Translations under genes and position numbers: made by a program
Assembly: GCF_932276165.1 (NCBI RefSeq)
Contig: NC_064011.1
Location: 4,853,501 to 4,917,500 of the forward strand
Direction of reading: 5' to 3'
Source: Plutella xylostella
Lineage: Eukaryota; Arthropoda; Insecta; Lepidoptera; Plutellidae
DNA length: 64,000 nt
The notes under the pieces: generated by a model
Told to the model about the DNA's origin: nothing
Database searches by the model: none
The model's input: only the letters and a program-made list of their open reading frames with translations
Shown: positions 45,538 to 57,521 of the stretch, in pieces
Layout of the letters: every line of letters starts with the position of its first letter
Numbering within the stretch: position 1 is the stretch's first letter

Positions 45538-45784
45538 TTATGCAACACCCTGTAGACCACACTGTTGACGTTCCACTTCTCGGTGGGTTCACGCAAATCG
45601 AATGGCTACGATGCTAATCGCCTCTCGGAGTGGTCGGCCGCGCCGCTCGCTCCGATAGTCTCTCGATATCCTCGCCGGCAAGTGGGGACTAGGGATGCAC
45701 GAGTATCGATAGAAGGATTGATAATATATGTAGCCAATATAACACACACAGATAAAGAAAATAATGATAATACTAATATGTTAG

Positions 45785-45995
45785 GACATCTCATACACGG
45801 CCATTCGACCCCAAGCTAGACAGAGCCTGTAATCTGGGTATCGGACTGCTGACATATGTATCTACACATATAGATACGTAGATAGATACATATCAACACC
45901 CGAGTACAAATATCTGTCTTTAAACACATACCAGCCCCAGCCGGGAACCAAGCCCGGGACTTTCGGCCTATAAGTTAGAGTCACTAACTACTACA
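45785..45995 (-). mobile_element. Decayed SINE-A, tail type 1
   Basis: GACATCTCATACACGGCCAT, CGACCCCAAGCTAGACAGAG and CAGCCCCAGCCGGGAACCAA on the plus strand are the complement of the family, with many changes in the tRNA-like head. Confidence 0.65.
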
Positions 45996-46374
45996 TACTT
46001 AATACCGCGATATACAATACGGTTAAGAGTGACATCTTCCAATTCAATTCAATTCCATTCCACATAAATGTTATGCATTATAATATCGATATTCAAATAA
46101 TATTCAAACTGCAGCCCTAAGCTGTAGTGGCACTATTTGCTGGAATGTGTATTATTGGACGAGGTTTTACTTTTTCTTCAGTTGAAAATAAAATTCGTTT
46201 TACCTTATTTCTTCTTTCTCTGCTGCCAGTGCCTTTTCTCGTTTGAAATAGCTTAGAATAAAGGATGAGGTGATTTTAAAATTGGAATTATCGCTGGTTG
46301 GAGTGCACTTTTTTACTTGCATTTCTCAAGTTGAAAAGGGGAGGTGACATAAGTAAGGTATGCGTTTTTAAACA

Positions 46375-46588
46375 GAGCCGCGAGCACAGGATTCGAATCT
46401 TCCGTTTACGTTGCGTATCGTCAAATGTCACTGTCAAAATGTAAGGCAAATTTGTTAGTTCCAAAAGTGGCATTTGTTTTTTCCATATGTTTGTGTAGTA
46501 TCGAAAATAGTAACAGTTGACGATACTGTTCTTTTTCCATTTGTTTGTGTAGATTCGAAAATAGTATCGAATCCTGTGCTCGCGGCTC
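46375..46588. mobile_element. Hairpin element GAGCCGCGAGCACAGGATTCGA
   Basis: GAGCCGCGAGCACAGGATTC at 46375 is exactly mirrored by GAATCCTGTGCTCGCGGCTC ending at 46588. Between them CCATRTGTTTGTGTAG and TCGAAAATAGTA occur twice as direct repeats. Possibly a MITE; only one copy is in the window. Confidence 0.7.
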
Positions 46589-47343
46589 AGAATCTCTTAT
46601 GGTTAAACCGATGTATATATTTTTTCTGTAAAAATATAAGTAATATGATTTTTTCGAAGTTTTTCTTTTCGGTCAGATTATAAATAACAAAAAGGAGCAC
46701 AAAAGCTTTCCTCAACCTTCCAAGAGATCAAATTAATATTAAACCACAAACGGAAAGCATAAAGATGGGCATTTCATTACGCCCCTCACGACAATACGAC
46801 AAATGTCACAATAAATTACTGAAATTGAGCGTAAATACCGTTTCGTGTCACGACGCGGCTAAAAAAACGCGCAAGACACGCGACGCGCCCGCTAAAATAT
46901 TCATCTACCCTACATTTCGACTATTGCCATGCAAAAACCACTCTCAGTGATACAGCTATAAAGACTAAACGGCCTTTCAACACTTCGTCACGAATAGACA
47001 TGACAGTTCTAAGTAAACTAGGACGTGTGGTATAGGTTTTTGAGGTTAAGTTTGCTTGGAGGGTAAAAGCGATATGAGACGTTTGACGTCGGGATGTAGT
47101 TACATAAATATACAGACAAGCAGCCTAGTTTATCGGATTACAAATTAAATGAATCGCAATGAAGTGGATGGCGTTTGCTTGGGAATCGTATCTGGGGACG
47201 AGTAAGCGTATTATTATTTGTAGCGGAAATTGATTTCGGTGATTTTTATTTCGGAATTCTTATTTCAATTTAGGTACAAAAAACATAAATGGATTCAAGA
47301 ATATCGCAACAAAAAAGAGTGTATTGTGTATGAATGTACAAAA

Positions 47344-47384
47344 TTGGCACCCAACGTGGGACTGTCCCGTGTTGGGCGCCAATC
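47344..47384. repeat. Hairpin resembling a tRNA-Lys primer-binding site
   Basis: TGGCACCCAACGTGGGAC is followed at once by TCCCGTGTTGGGCGCCA, an inverted repeat with 14 of 16 bases paired. The left arm resembles a lysine-tRNA primer-binding site of LTR elements. A related but looser pair (TTGGGCGTCAA / GGGCGCCAAAAT) is at 42900-42945. No LTR or coding remnant was recognised nearby. Confidence 0.4.
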
Positions 47385-48664
47385 TGGGATCACAAACAAC
47401 TTTTTCGCTCTAAAACATTTCAACGAGAAGCGAAACCGGGAGAAATGGCTATAAAACGTAAATTAAACAAACATGCATGGTGTCGACGGCGTGTCTGCTC
47501 GAGTATTCATTGCGTTGTCGAGCGCAAGGCGATGGCAATATTGGATGCGAGCGAGCGCAGTCGAGGCCGCCACGTGAAGCGTTGGCAGTTGAAAGGTTAT
47601 GATTTAAAAAATAAAATGCTCTGGTTTTTCTTTTCTTCGACTGCTCCGAGGAGTCTGAGGCTGACACCAGGCGCTTCTATGCTTTATATATATATTTGTC
47701 GATGGCCAGCAACTTGAGATCTTGCCATTACTTTTCTCCTTTCCTTCCTCTTCATCGTTCAATTAATATCTATGGTGAATTAATTTATTGATAAACCAAC
47801 CGGCTGCCTGACGAAGGACGTAAGTATTACGCTCCGCTTCGCATTTTCGAACTCATTCCCAAGAATGCAAACCGAATAATAATATTAAATTCAAACTGCG
47901 ATATTTCACGAACAACAATGCCACGCTGAAGATACCGCCATTCGCCTGTCTCGAGCGAGCAAGCACCGCTCATCGATGTCAAACAACAGGCGGCAAAGAA
48001 AATGCATTTTGCAGCCAACAGACAATTTGAATAAGAATAAGGAGTCGGTGGCTGAAAGCGGCTCGAGCTCGTGCCTTGAGGACGCGCCATTAGACGACGA
48101 GTGGCTCGGTGCGGCGGCCATCTTTGATTTCCGTTAGATTTGAATTTTTAAATAGTGTTTTGATTAGCGCTTCTTTAATTTCGTATACATTCTTTCATAT
48201 TCAGTGACCACTCAAGATTTAAAAGCAAATTCTTTGTGCCAAAAAGTTACTTGTGCAACCAAACCTGTCCTGCTAAGCTAAACATCTAAAAATGCATTTC
48301 AAAGAATAAAATCCAACCGTATGTAGTAACCTCCAGTGAACTGTCCGTTTATTTGACAAGTACCAGTTGGCGCGAGCGGGACGGAAGATGTCGTATGCGA
48401 CTCGCCGTGCGAAAGAGAGGGACGGAGCGAGTGCAATTTCCTTACAAGCCGCGAGTTTCCTGGCCATTAGTCAGCGGGTGACGACAGGAGTGTAGGTCGG
48501 GGTGTGAAGTTACATTAGAATATTTTTTATATACGAGAGCTCGAAAGTATGCTTACATTTGTTGCACTTCTTCTGCCTGTCTTGAAAAGTGGCCCATAAC
48601 CATAAGGAGCCTATTCTATTCTTAGGAGGGAGCAATAACTTCCTTCTACCGTACAATCACCGAC

Positions 48665-48990
48665 ACATTAGCAATAAACAATTGCAGCATAGCTCTCCTG
48701 ACAAATCTGACGTATTTTGTATGGTAGATGTCTGATAGATGTTAGACAGGCGAGCGACGGTGGTGGTAACCCCACTCCTATTAATTCGATCACTGATAAT
48801 ATGAACAGCGCCCCTGGCGGTCGGTAGCAGAAATAAAATTTTCCTACAAAATTCATCGAGTAATTTTACTTCACATTCACGGTGAAAATTCATGCTAAGG
48901 TGTCTGAACGGTTCCTCAACAGACGATTGTCTTGCCAATAGAACGAATCGTTCTTAAACCGTTCTTAATCTGAGATAAAAAAACAGACTT
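48665..48990. mobile_element. Composite MITE, TTAGCAATTAACAAT / CAGACTTTAGC type
   Basis: Starts ACACATTAGCAATAAACAAT, passes GACAGGCGAGCGACGG, then about 120 unrelated bases, then GACGATTGTCTTGCCAATAG and ends AAAAAACAGACTTTAGC. The same two modules in the same order are at 62011-62274. Confidence 0.6.
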
Positions 48991-50243
48991 TAGCTCATGC
49001 CACGTGGTTCCCAGTGCACTCAATAGTCTCACCCTGCCTCAATTTATCGCTCGGGGTCCGGGGAGCGTTCATTTGTTTGTCCCGGACACAATAAGCGGTT
49101 ATGGGCGGTTATTTCCGCCCGGTTGTATTGGACGGGCGATAGGCGCGGATTTCGTATTTGTCGATGTAGAGAAACGTGTCGATTTGGATTCGTATATCGT
49201 TTTGCTGCTTGATATATGTGTATGTGTATTGTGTGTTAAAAGGGTGCGTCATAGGTATGGTATGGACTACAGAGAGCGTGGAAGGGCGTTTTACAAGGTT
49301 CGAGAAGTGAAAAATAAACGCCACCTAGCGGTACACGCGCGTAACTGCGTTTGATTAGTTAGGTACTCTATAGCTGTAGTGTAACTATCGTATCTTAGTA
49401 AGCTCTGTGACTCAATACCTTAATTGAAACACTATGCTTGTTATAAAAAACTTTAGAAACTCGAGCGCTAAACTGCTTAACTAACCCTTACCGTTTCTCA
49501 CAGTAAAATCCGCCTTACAAAGTTGTATCGACGCTCGCAAGACGTAGTTTTAAGTGAAATAAAGTCAATCACGACTAATCACGAGTAAACTTTGAGTATC
49601 GATAAATTCCGAAGTTACTGCGACCCGTAAGCTTTCAAACTAGGATCGGAATACGGCAGTGGACGATGTTGTAAAACAAAGTTAAGTTATCTGCGATGTA
49701 AATGCTTTTTATGAGTGTTTGCTAAGTAAGTGCATAAGTTTGGCGGTTCTTGAAGGCCTTTGATTAAATGTATAATGCGATTGGTTTTATGATGAAACGG
49801 TATAAGATTTGGTTAAGCGAGAAGGAGGTTTTACCACTAAACATAAATGCACCTTAGCTAACTGTAAAATTGTTTAACTGAGAAAGAAAAAAAATTGTGT
49901 CTCCTATTTGTATATTCTCTCAAAATGGGACTATATACGGACTAAATATAATTTTGTTTATACAATACCATGTTTATAAACTACCCACATAATTGATTGA
50001 AATCCATCAAGTGGCACATGGAAACGAAAACGCGTTTTGTATGCGTAGGTTGTCAAAACCACGTACAGTATAGAATCAGGTAGGTCCGGCCAACATGGAT
50101 GATCTCCACCGCTCACGATGTTTACCCAATACTGAACTGTGTGTGCTATTGTAAAAAGGCACGGAAAAACGCGCTTTAGGAGATAGAAGATAGATAAGGC
50201 ACCCGTCTTCACTGAGAGAATCTCTGTGATATTATATGTATAT

Positions 50244-50445
50244 GCACTCACGACTGTGATCCCCAAAGGGGTAGTCAGAGGTGGCTCACAAGCGAGCCAC
50301 CCACTTTTCGCAGCACAGTTGTACTCACGCGATAGGTTGCGAACCATATCGCCGTTTTGGAATAAGTACAATGCATTTAGGATACACATCTAGAATCTAG
50401 ATATGTAGGTTTCCTCACGATGTTTTCCATCACCGTAAGAGCACG
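50244..50445 (-). mobile_element. SINE-B tail
   Basis: CTCACGACTGTGATCCCCAA, CACCCACTTTTCGCAGCACA and GTTTCCTCACGATGTTTTCC (plus strand) are the complement of 52163-52360. Confidence 0.65.
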
Positions 50446-50683
50446 GTGGTATTATTGTACTTAAACTCCTTAATTGAAATCACAGTGTGATATTAATGGT
50501 ATCAAATATGCATAATGGTCCACCAATGGAGGCTAAATGCGGAAAATCAGCTCGCCACGATAATAGGTATCAAACCCTGAACCTCCTGCAAGTTGACTTG
50601 TGCTAAATTCTTTAAGGATTAAGTACACACCTGATTGTTCATAATACATTTACGAGTTGTTTAAAAAACAGGCAGTTTTCACA

Positions 50684-50890
50684 TCCTAACTAATATTATA
50701 AATGCGAAAGTAACTGTGTCTGTCTGTCTGTCTGTCTGTTACTCTTTCACGCCAAAACTACTGAACGGATTTGAATGAAATTTGGTATACATACGGTCTA
50801 GACCATGGAAAAGAACATAGGCTACTTTTTATCCCGGAATTCCCACGGGAAAACTTTTTAAGGCGAAGCGAAGCGCGCGGGAACAGCTAG
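50684..50890 (+). mobile_element. Helitron-like element, complete
   Basis: Complete 207-bp copy between host A and T: TCCTAACTAATATTATAAAT, four TCTG-type units, GAATTCCCACGGGAAAACTT, GCGCGCGGGAACAGCTAG. Confidence 0.85.
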
Positions 50891-51333
50891 TTTTCTATAA
50901 AAGTATAAATATGGCAACCCCCGGTATGTTGTGCAAACGGTAAATATTTTGCTGCTTGGTCCAGATTCAGTCATATAAGACGGTCTTGGGTCCGTATTTG
51001 AGCTCTATAATACTATTGAATACCAGGGGGTCTACTCTCGCTTGACGAAGTAAGAAGTTTCTGAGGGCTGTCATGTAATCGGTACGTTAAATACATTGTG
51101 ATATAATCGGACCACTGCAATCCGCAACGTATAATGATATTTGCTTTTAAAAAATGCAATAAGTACTGATTAATGTTTACGTAGATTCGTAACTTTCGTA
51201 GTTGTTTTAATTATTATTTTGAATACCTAATATCGTAGGCAAACGTTAAAACCCAATATAAATTAGGAAGATGTTTTATATGCTTTTCATTCGCAGTGAT
51301 TTATAATTTCATCATCAATAAAATTATAAAATA

Positions 51334-51531
51334 CAAGCCGTTCCCGCGAGCTTCGCTTCGCCTTTAAAAGTTTTCCCGTGGGAATTCCGGGATAAAAAGT
51401 AGCCCCTAGATGTTCTTTCCCAGGGTCTAGACCATATGTATACCAAATTTCATTAAATCCGTTCAGTAGTTTTGGCGTGAAAGGGTTACAGACAGACACA
51501 GTTACTTTCGCATTTATAATATTAGTTAGGA
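51334..51531 (-). mobile_element. Helitron-like element
   Basis: Minus-strand copy with intact 5' end (read as GTTAGGA on plus) and a damaged 3' end (AAGCCGTTCCCGCG). Confidence 0.75.
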
Positions 51532-51772
51532 TTTATGAAGTAAAAATGATGTCTTAACAATAATTGGGCCAAGATATATCTGGCCAGAGTAGCCCCCTGG
51601 TTCTAACGGTCCATGAATATGTAAAGTCGCCTTCGGTTTCTATGCGATTGCATTGCTCGAACAATTTGCGCGCAAAAGCGATGAGATTTATTCAAAATAT
51701 TTGCTTCGCCCGTCTTCATATTCAAAACAGACAACAAATGAGTGTGAATGAATTATTGAGTTTTAGCTGATT

Positions 51773-52140
51773 GTATGTATGGAGCTATGGAAAGAGCTAT
51801 GCTTGGAGTCTCTCTGAAATATCGCATCCGGAACGAAGTAATCCGACAGAGAACTAAACTCACCGACATAGCTCACCGAGTTAGTAAGCTTAAGTAGCAG
51901 TGGGCTGGTCACATCTGTCGAAGAACCGATGACCGATGGGGTAAACGTGTTCTGGAGTGGAGGCCGCGACTAGGCAAATGTGTGTGGGACGCCCTCCGGC
52001 TAGATGGGGTGACGACTTGCGAAAGGTGGCATGTTTTGATTGGATGCGGAAAGCTAAAGATCGCATCCAGTGGCGTGCTTTGGGAGAGGCATACGTCCAG
52101 CAGTGGACTGCTATAGGCTAATGATGATGATGATGATGTA
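51773..52140 (+). mobile_element. RTE-type LINE 3' fragment, C-terminal reverse transcriptase tail
   Basis: Translates in parts as YGAMERAMLGVSLKYRIRNE, VIRQRTKLTDIAHRVSKLK, a stop, then AGHICRRTDDRWGKRVLEWR, with a frameshift before the DALRLDGVTT reading of the usual GRPPARWGDD segment. This is the conserved C-terminal region of RTE-clade LINEs. The 3' end is a (ATG)n run at 52122-52139. A dead 5'-truncated copy; the catalytic core is absent. Confidence 0.8.
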
Positions 52141-52162
52141 TTTATAGACTTTCTGCAAACGT

Positions 52163-52360
52163 TTTGGAAAGCATCGTGAGGAAACCTGCACATCTAGATT
52201 CTAGATGTGTACCCTAAGTGCATTGTACTCATTTAGAAATCGGCTATATGCTCGTACGTCTGGCGACCTATCCTGGGTATAAATGTGCAGCGAAAAGCGG
52301 GTGACTCGCTTGCCAGTCACCTCTGACTACCCCTTCGAGGATTACAGTCGTGAGCGTAAT
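52163..52360 (+). mobile_element. SINE-B tail
   Basis: GCATCGTGAGGAAACCTGCA, CCCTAAGTGCATTGTACTCA and GGGTGACTCGCTTGCCAGTC. It follows the RTE tail directly; a SINE that shares the LINE's insertion machinery would explain such neighbours (inference). Confidence 0.65.
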
Positions 52361-53100
52361 TATGTTTGTTTGTTTTGGAGATACGAATATATACTGTAGT
52401 CTGGCAACGCTTACTGTTTTTAAATAAATCTTAAATACCTAATCTTTATTTGCACACCGTAAAACATAGTAAATCTAATGTCAAGGCGGCCTAGAGCGCC
52501 TTCAATTGAAAAAAATAAATTCTATTTGAATTAGTTTTTCCCAAAACTGACACGTTTCACGCCCTCTTCAAACTAACACAAATTATTTGAACCTACCTAC
52601 CTCCCAATATCTTCCCAACTGAACCATAACACGTATTACTAGTCATCACACTTCAAACATAAAGAACCCCTTTTTATTCGCCGACGGTAAAAAGTACGGT
52701 AACTTACGTGTATATTTTTTACAGGACTCGCATCTGACCCTCTGTTGTTTCATTAAAAACTTTTAATGAAGGCAAGGCCTTTATGAAACTGTTTTATTTA
52801 AATTAAAAAAAAAAACTCTGCGCTCAAAAAGACAGCGGATTCTATTTTGTTATCATTTTGTGTTTTTTTTTTTTGTTTTTTCGTGATAGGGTGTTTTAAT
52901 TGTTAATTAGGATAGTTAGCAAATTATTTTTTTCTAGCTAAATGATGGGATGGATAAACGAGTTCTTGAGGGGAGGGGAGACCACGAATTGGCAAACGTA
53001 GCGTAGCGGTAGTGGCTGCATGAGGAAGGCCGAGGACAGAGTACCATATTATGTCACTGGAACTTTCTCATTGCTCGTGAGTGTAAATAGTAAATACTAT

Positions 53101-53627
53101 CTTTGACGTAATCCCTGAGAACATTAAAAACGAAACAAATGAGGCCACCTTTACAAAAAAACTTAAAAATATGTTGCTTAATTCGGCATGCTATACTATA
53201 AATGAGTTCTTTGACCTTACCTCGCCAACCCATGCACTATTGGTACCTACTACCAACGGTAACTCTCATAACGATGAAAAACAGTGTGTATAAAGCTTTC
53301 AAATAAGATACTATCAAACTAAAACACAATGCAAATATGCAAATAATGCTGAAATGTTGTTACTTAATAGTAATACCTAAAAACTATTGATGTACTACCT
53401 AATAACTAAATTATTTATATGTATAAAGAAATACCTAACTATCAGTGCTTCTACTTTATGAATAAAATTATATAACTACCTACTTTAGCTAGTCTATGTT
53501 ATATTGTATAAGTAACTTAATTATACCTAGTGCATAATTACCAATTACCTATACCTATGTAAATGACTTGTAATATTATTTAAGTTATTACCAATAAATG
53601 ATTGAATTGAATTGAATTGAATTGAGA
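53101..53627 (+). mobile_element. LINE 3' end with C-terminal remnant and (TTGAA)n tail
   Basis: Near the start one frame reads IPENIKNETNEATFTKKLKN then MLLNSACYTINEFFDL, which resembles the final residues of Jockey/CR1-type reverse transcriptases. An AT-rich 3' region follows, ending in GATTGAATTGAATTGAATTG. A partial MITE end (TTTCTCATTGCTCGTGAGTG) lies just before, at 53057-53085. Confidence 0.6.
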
Positions 53628-53712
53628 CAAGAGTCCATTTTACTTTAAATCTGAACAAAATGTATCCGAAATCGCATAATATTGTTATGCCTATATTATA
53701 TGCCTATCCTAA

Positions 53713-53745
53713 TCCTAACTAATATTATAAATGCGAAAGTAACTG

Positions 53746-53788
<43 letters not shown>

Positions 53789-53939
53789 TACTCTTTAACG
53801 CCAAAACTACTGAACGGATTGGAATGAAATTTGGTATATATACGGTTTAGACCCTGGGAAAGAACATAGGCTACTTTTTATCCCGGAATTCCCACGGGAA
53901 AACTTTTTAAGGCGAAGCGAAGCGCGCGGGAACAGCTAG
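53713..53939 (+). mobile_element. Helitron-like element, complete
   Basis: TCCTAACTAATATTATAAAT after A, a long (CTGT)n run, GGAATTCCCACGGGAAAACT and GCGGGAACAGCTAG before T. Confidence 0.85.
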
Positions 53940-55107
53940 TATTAAATAATAATGTATTGAACATACGCCTGTTGTTATATAAATTGATAGGCAGTTCAGA
54001 TATTGTTTCTGCCCAGAGGCAAGAATTGTTACGGAAAATATCGAGAAAATCACTCTTTCCATTCATGTCTGGTACACGTCAGTAATAAATACCTATCTAA
54101 TAATATATTATATTCAGTGAGGGTTTTTTATGCTTCGGCAACACAACTAGATGTGAGCCTAACATGGTATTACACTCTTCGACATTGTACTTACCCAGAA
54201 TACTTTTTATACGTTTAGTACTGACCTACATAGGTATAACACGGAGAAATTAAGAAACTAAATGAAAATGGCTGTCTTATTGTCTTGTTGTTATCAATAC
54301 GAATCTTGTATTCAATTCTTCTTTCAAATTATATTCTAGAAAGGTGAACGTTTTTTCACGATTTCCTATTTACTACTGAGTCACCCCCTTTCGGCTAACC
54401 ATAACACTATTCCAACCACCCTGTAGATAAGTTATATTAACGCGTTAACAGAATTCCCAGTATTTATTGCCCTCAGTTTTCCTCAGAATGTAATTCAATT
54501 TGTTTTTCACCATCTCCCGTCTGACATTGATCGATTTCTTGCCCAGGGAAATTATCTTTTCTAATAACGCCTAAGTAACAGCTGTTTTTGTCGAGAAATT
54601 AATAATAATATGCAATCTTATTTTTTGCGATGAAATGACTCTGCTTGTACAGTATAAAGTACATCTATAAAGTCGTGAAAACGGAAGTGGATCCTAACTA
54701 ATTGTTTAAGATCGCATTTTATATTTATTAAAGGACAAATCCGTTAAAAATTCATAATCAATCGGTATTTTATTTTTAAAATGTATATAGGTATGTAAAA
54801 GTAAGTAAATAACATATGATCATAAAAAGTCTTAGCAAAATCGCACTCTTTGATGTCAGGACTTTATAGTTTGACTGTATGCACTCTTGATTTCTGAACA
54901 ACATGACCTTTTGCATTCGTACACACACACACGCACACACAGACAACAATCTTATAACACTTCTCTAATAGCTCATCTGGGTTAAACAAGCTTTCGTGAG
55001 TGCACTCCAGTTTTACTTTACTTTATTTAAGACTTTGTGTCTTTAGTAGACCTTTAATATTAGCACACTGTGAAATGATTATTGTTATCGAAAATATGTT
55101 TATTATA

Positions 55108-55395
55108 CAGGGTGGGCCAGCGAAAAGTTTATATTTAAAAAAATCACAGAAAAAAAACTATAAGAAATATTTCAAAAAATCTTTTTTTAATATAACGTCA
55201 GAAGTCGGGATTTTTTTTTTGAAATAATAATAGTGTTCATATGACCACCGTCGCGACTTCGGCGTTCTTCCAAACGAGAATGGAAATTTGTCAATACTCT
55301 TTTGCATATTGTTGGTATTGCCACCATCTCTTCCATAATCTTTGCTTTTTTTTCTGTGATTTTTTTAAATTTAAACTTTTCACTGGCCCACCCTG
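55108..55395. mobile_element. TA-flanked MITE with CAGGGTGGGCCAG ends
   Basis: A 288-bp foldback: CAGGGTGGGCCAGCGAAAAG at the left, CTTTTCACTGGCCCACCCTG at the right, TA outside each. The arms extend through TTTAAAAAAATCACAGAAA and its complement. Open frames on both strands are products of the palindrome. Confidence 0.85.
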
Positions 55396-55401
55396 TATAA
55401 T

Positions 55402-55581
55402 ACACTTGCGAGCAATGAAAAAGTTCCAGTTACAACAGAAAATGCCAGCTCAATGACGCCGTCTGCAATATTGAAGTTAATTCAACAGCGCATCAGAATA
55501 CTCGTATTACCGACTAAAAACGTGAATATTGTGTTTAAATTCGGCATTTTGTGGGTGGAACTTTTTCATTGCTCGTGAATG
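55402..55581. mobile_element. CACTCACGAGCAATG MITE, best full copy
   Basis: Six bases after the preceding MITE. Left end CACTTGCGAGCAATGAAAAA, right end TTTTTCATTGCTCGTGAATG, and AAGTTCCA mirrored by TGGAACTT. Length 180 bp; reference for the family in this window. Confidence 0.85.
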
Positions 55582-57437
55582 TAATAGGTACATATAAATG
55601 TCTGTTTTTTAATAACTAAATCATACCTTATAAATTTACTGCATGTTAGCCAGGGCGACTTTCACCAACATTATTTAAATACCGGATTAACTTATCGCAC
55701 TTAATCCTGTTTAACAGTCGTTGGATAATTATGTCAGAAACGGTTGGTGTAAGTCGACCATGTGATAATTGTTAATTGTAGGCAGTTTATTCTAGTATGT
55801 ATTTCAGCTTACTTACCTAATACCTAATACCTATTGACATTATTATGTTCATACCAACAGGACATTACGATGACACTGCATTTATTTATTGTGCTTACAG
55901 CATTTTTACTGTTTTACAGGCTTAAAACATTCGTTTACATAGGACACTTTTACACTAAAGTAAAGAAAGACACAAAAATGATGTGTTACAATATGTGTGA
56001 AAGTGTCTTAACAGCTATCTTCATTCACAGACCTACAGCGATATTTTAACATTACATTTAGTTGATTGTTAATGAACTAGCAAATATTATCTATTATATT
56101 TCTATTAATAAATCTTCCATGCACATATAAAACCAAAGTCAAACACACTCTTTTAAATGTCTCACTATGAATGGAGACATTTTGACAGTTGAAAATAAAG
56201 ATGGCCGCACCCAAAATGGCGGAAACAGACAACACAGAACAGAAATCCACAGTTTACCGAGAGCCACAGTACACTCACAGTCGATGTTGAATTTAACCGG
56301 TTATTTTCTCATAATAATTATTTATTTGTATATTATTTTTTTGATTTATTGTTATTATGTAGCTTGGTTCTCTCGTGTTTTTCTGAACAATTGGCATGCA
56401 CCTATACGCTAAGCGTGGTCATGAGACAGACTATATACCGTCGGTCGTAAGCGAGAAAAGGATAAATATAAAGAGTGTGCTTGTCTTTTTATATGTGCAG
56501 GGAACTGGCTTCGGGTGGCCAAGATTATAGCGTCCGTGCCTGACAGCGTTTGACAGTGACGGTGAGTGCTGACAGGTTTAACTGTCAAACTTAGGTTAAA
56601 CCTAGGTTAAGGCCCGATTTCACCAACCCCTGCTTGTCAATGTATTCCCGGTTCTAGTCATTTTTGATTCAACTGTAACTTTAAAGTCTGATTTCAGTAA
56701 CCGGGCGTGAATTGCTAGCAGAGTTTGGGGAAAAAACACAATTAGTTTAACGGATAAAAAGCCAGATTTTTCTGGTTATGTCTTCGAAACTCTAGGCTGC
56801 TGAAACTAGACAGGTAATGGCTGGATGAGTAAAGATGAGGACAGGGCGCTCATTGGGAGACCAGACCTACCTATGTCTACAGGTGGAATTGCTGGGTCGC
56901 ATCGCCGACCCTTTCTGCTTGTATTTAGTTAAAGCTCAACTCACATTCGAGCATAGTCGAAGAGAAGCGACGACGCGTCAAAAAAGCCATAGCATTATCC
57001 ATCTCTAATGCTCTGTTATTTTTGCATTTTTTTTAAATATATTATGTACGCGCGCATACGCGCTTCGGCACTCGGCTGGAGTCAAGGTACTTAAATAACA
57101 GAGAAATTGAGATGAATTCATATGCTATAAGTAGTTTTTTTCTACGCATCGCTTCGCTTCGACTCCTTGCCAATGTGAGTTGAGTCTAAGCCTGAGAACC
57201 CCTCCTGCGGTCGCTACACGGGCTCGTTATCGCCGTCGACAAACTCGTTCCGCCAATCATAACACCGTATTTATAGCAAATCTAGTGGGATATAGTGACG
57301 TTTATCTACGTCGATAACGAACCCACGTAATGGAAGCTGTTGCTATTGCTGCCCAATATCCCTCCTATTACTATTTTGCTTCATTACTCTCTTATACAAC
57401 ACATCCAGTACTAATGTATCTGTCTGTCTGTCCGCAG

Positions 57438-57521
57438 TGAACGACGACATGCCGCCGGCGCAACGCTCGGCGCCTCTGCTGCAGTCGCCGCAGTACACCG
57501 GCGGCCGCCCGCAGCCCTTCA
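57438..57521 (+). CDS. sm: hnRNP L / smooth exon D (RRM2-RRM3 linker)
   Basis: An 84-base exon after TCTGTCCGCAG. With the C left by exon C it reads LNDDMPPAQRSAPLL and QSPQYTGGRPQPF, a proline- and glutamine-rich stretch that corresponds in position and character to the linker between RRM2 and RRM3 of hnRNP L proteins. It ends in phase 1, one base (A) before GTGAGTAC. Its GC content (about 70 percent) is far above the surrounding intron, as expected of coding sequence. The linker is poorly conserved, so this exon is identified by phase, splice sites and composition more than by similarity. The next exon is not visible in the remaining 6.5 kb. Confidence 0.85.

Larger units (their letters stand above)
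40280..57437 (+). other. sm: Intron C-D, 17.2 kb, GT-AG
   Basis: Opens GTGAGT and ends with a (TGTC)n pyrimidine tract and CCGCAG. It has longer stretches without recognisable repeats than the other introns: I see nothing named in most of 40280-41880, 43100-45180, 46600-47340, 47400-48650, 49000-50240 and 55590-57430. 47460-48460 is relatively GC-rich with no convincing exon. The identified repeats are listed separately. Confidence 0.88.

Noticed and set aside
49004..49354. 116-codon plus-strand ORF
   Set aside because: No similarity recognised, no splice or promoter context; could be chance in a less AT-rich stretch. Not excluded as an exon.
49958..50389. 143-codon minus-strand ORF
   Set aside because: Its N-terminal part is a SINE-B tail; the rest resembles nothing I know.
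55000..55456. Overlapping ORFs on both strands
   Set aside because: They come from the palindromic arms of the MITE at 55108-55395.
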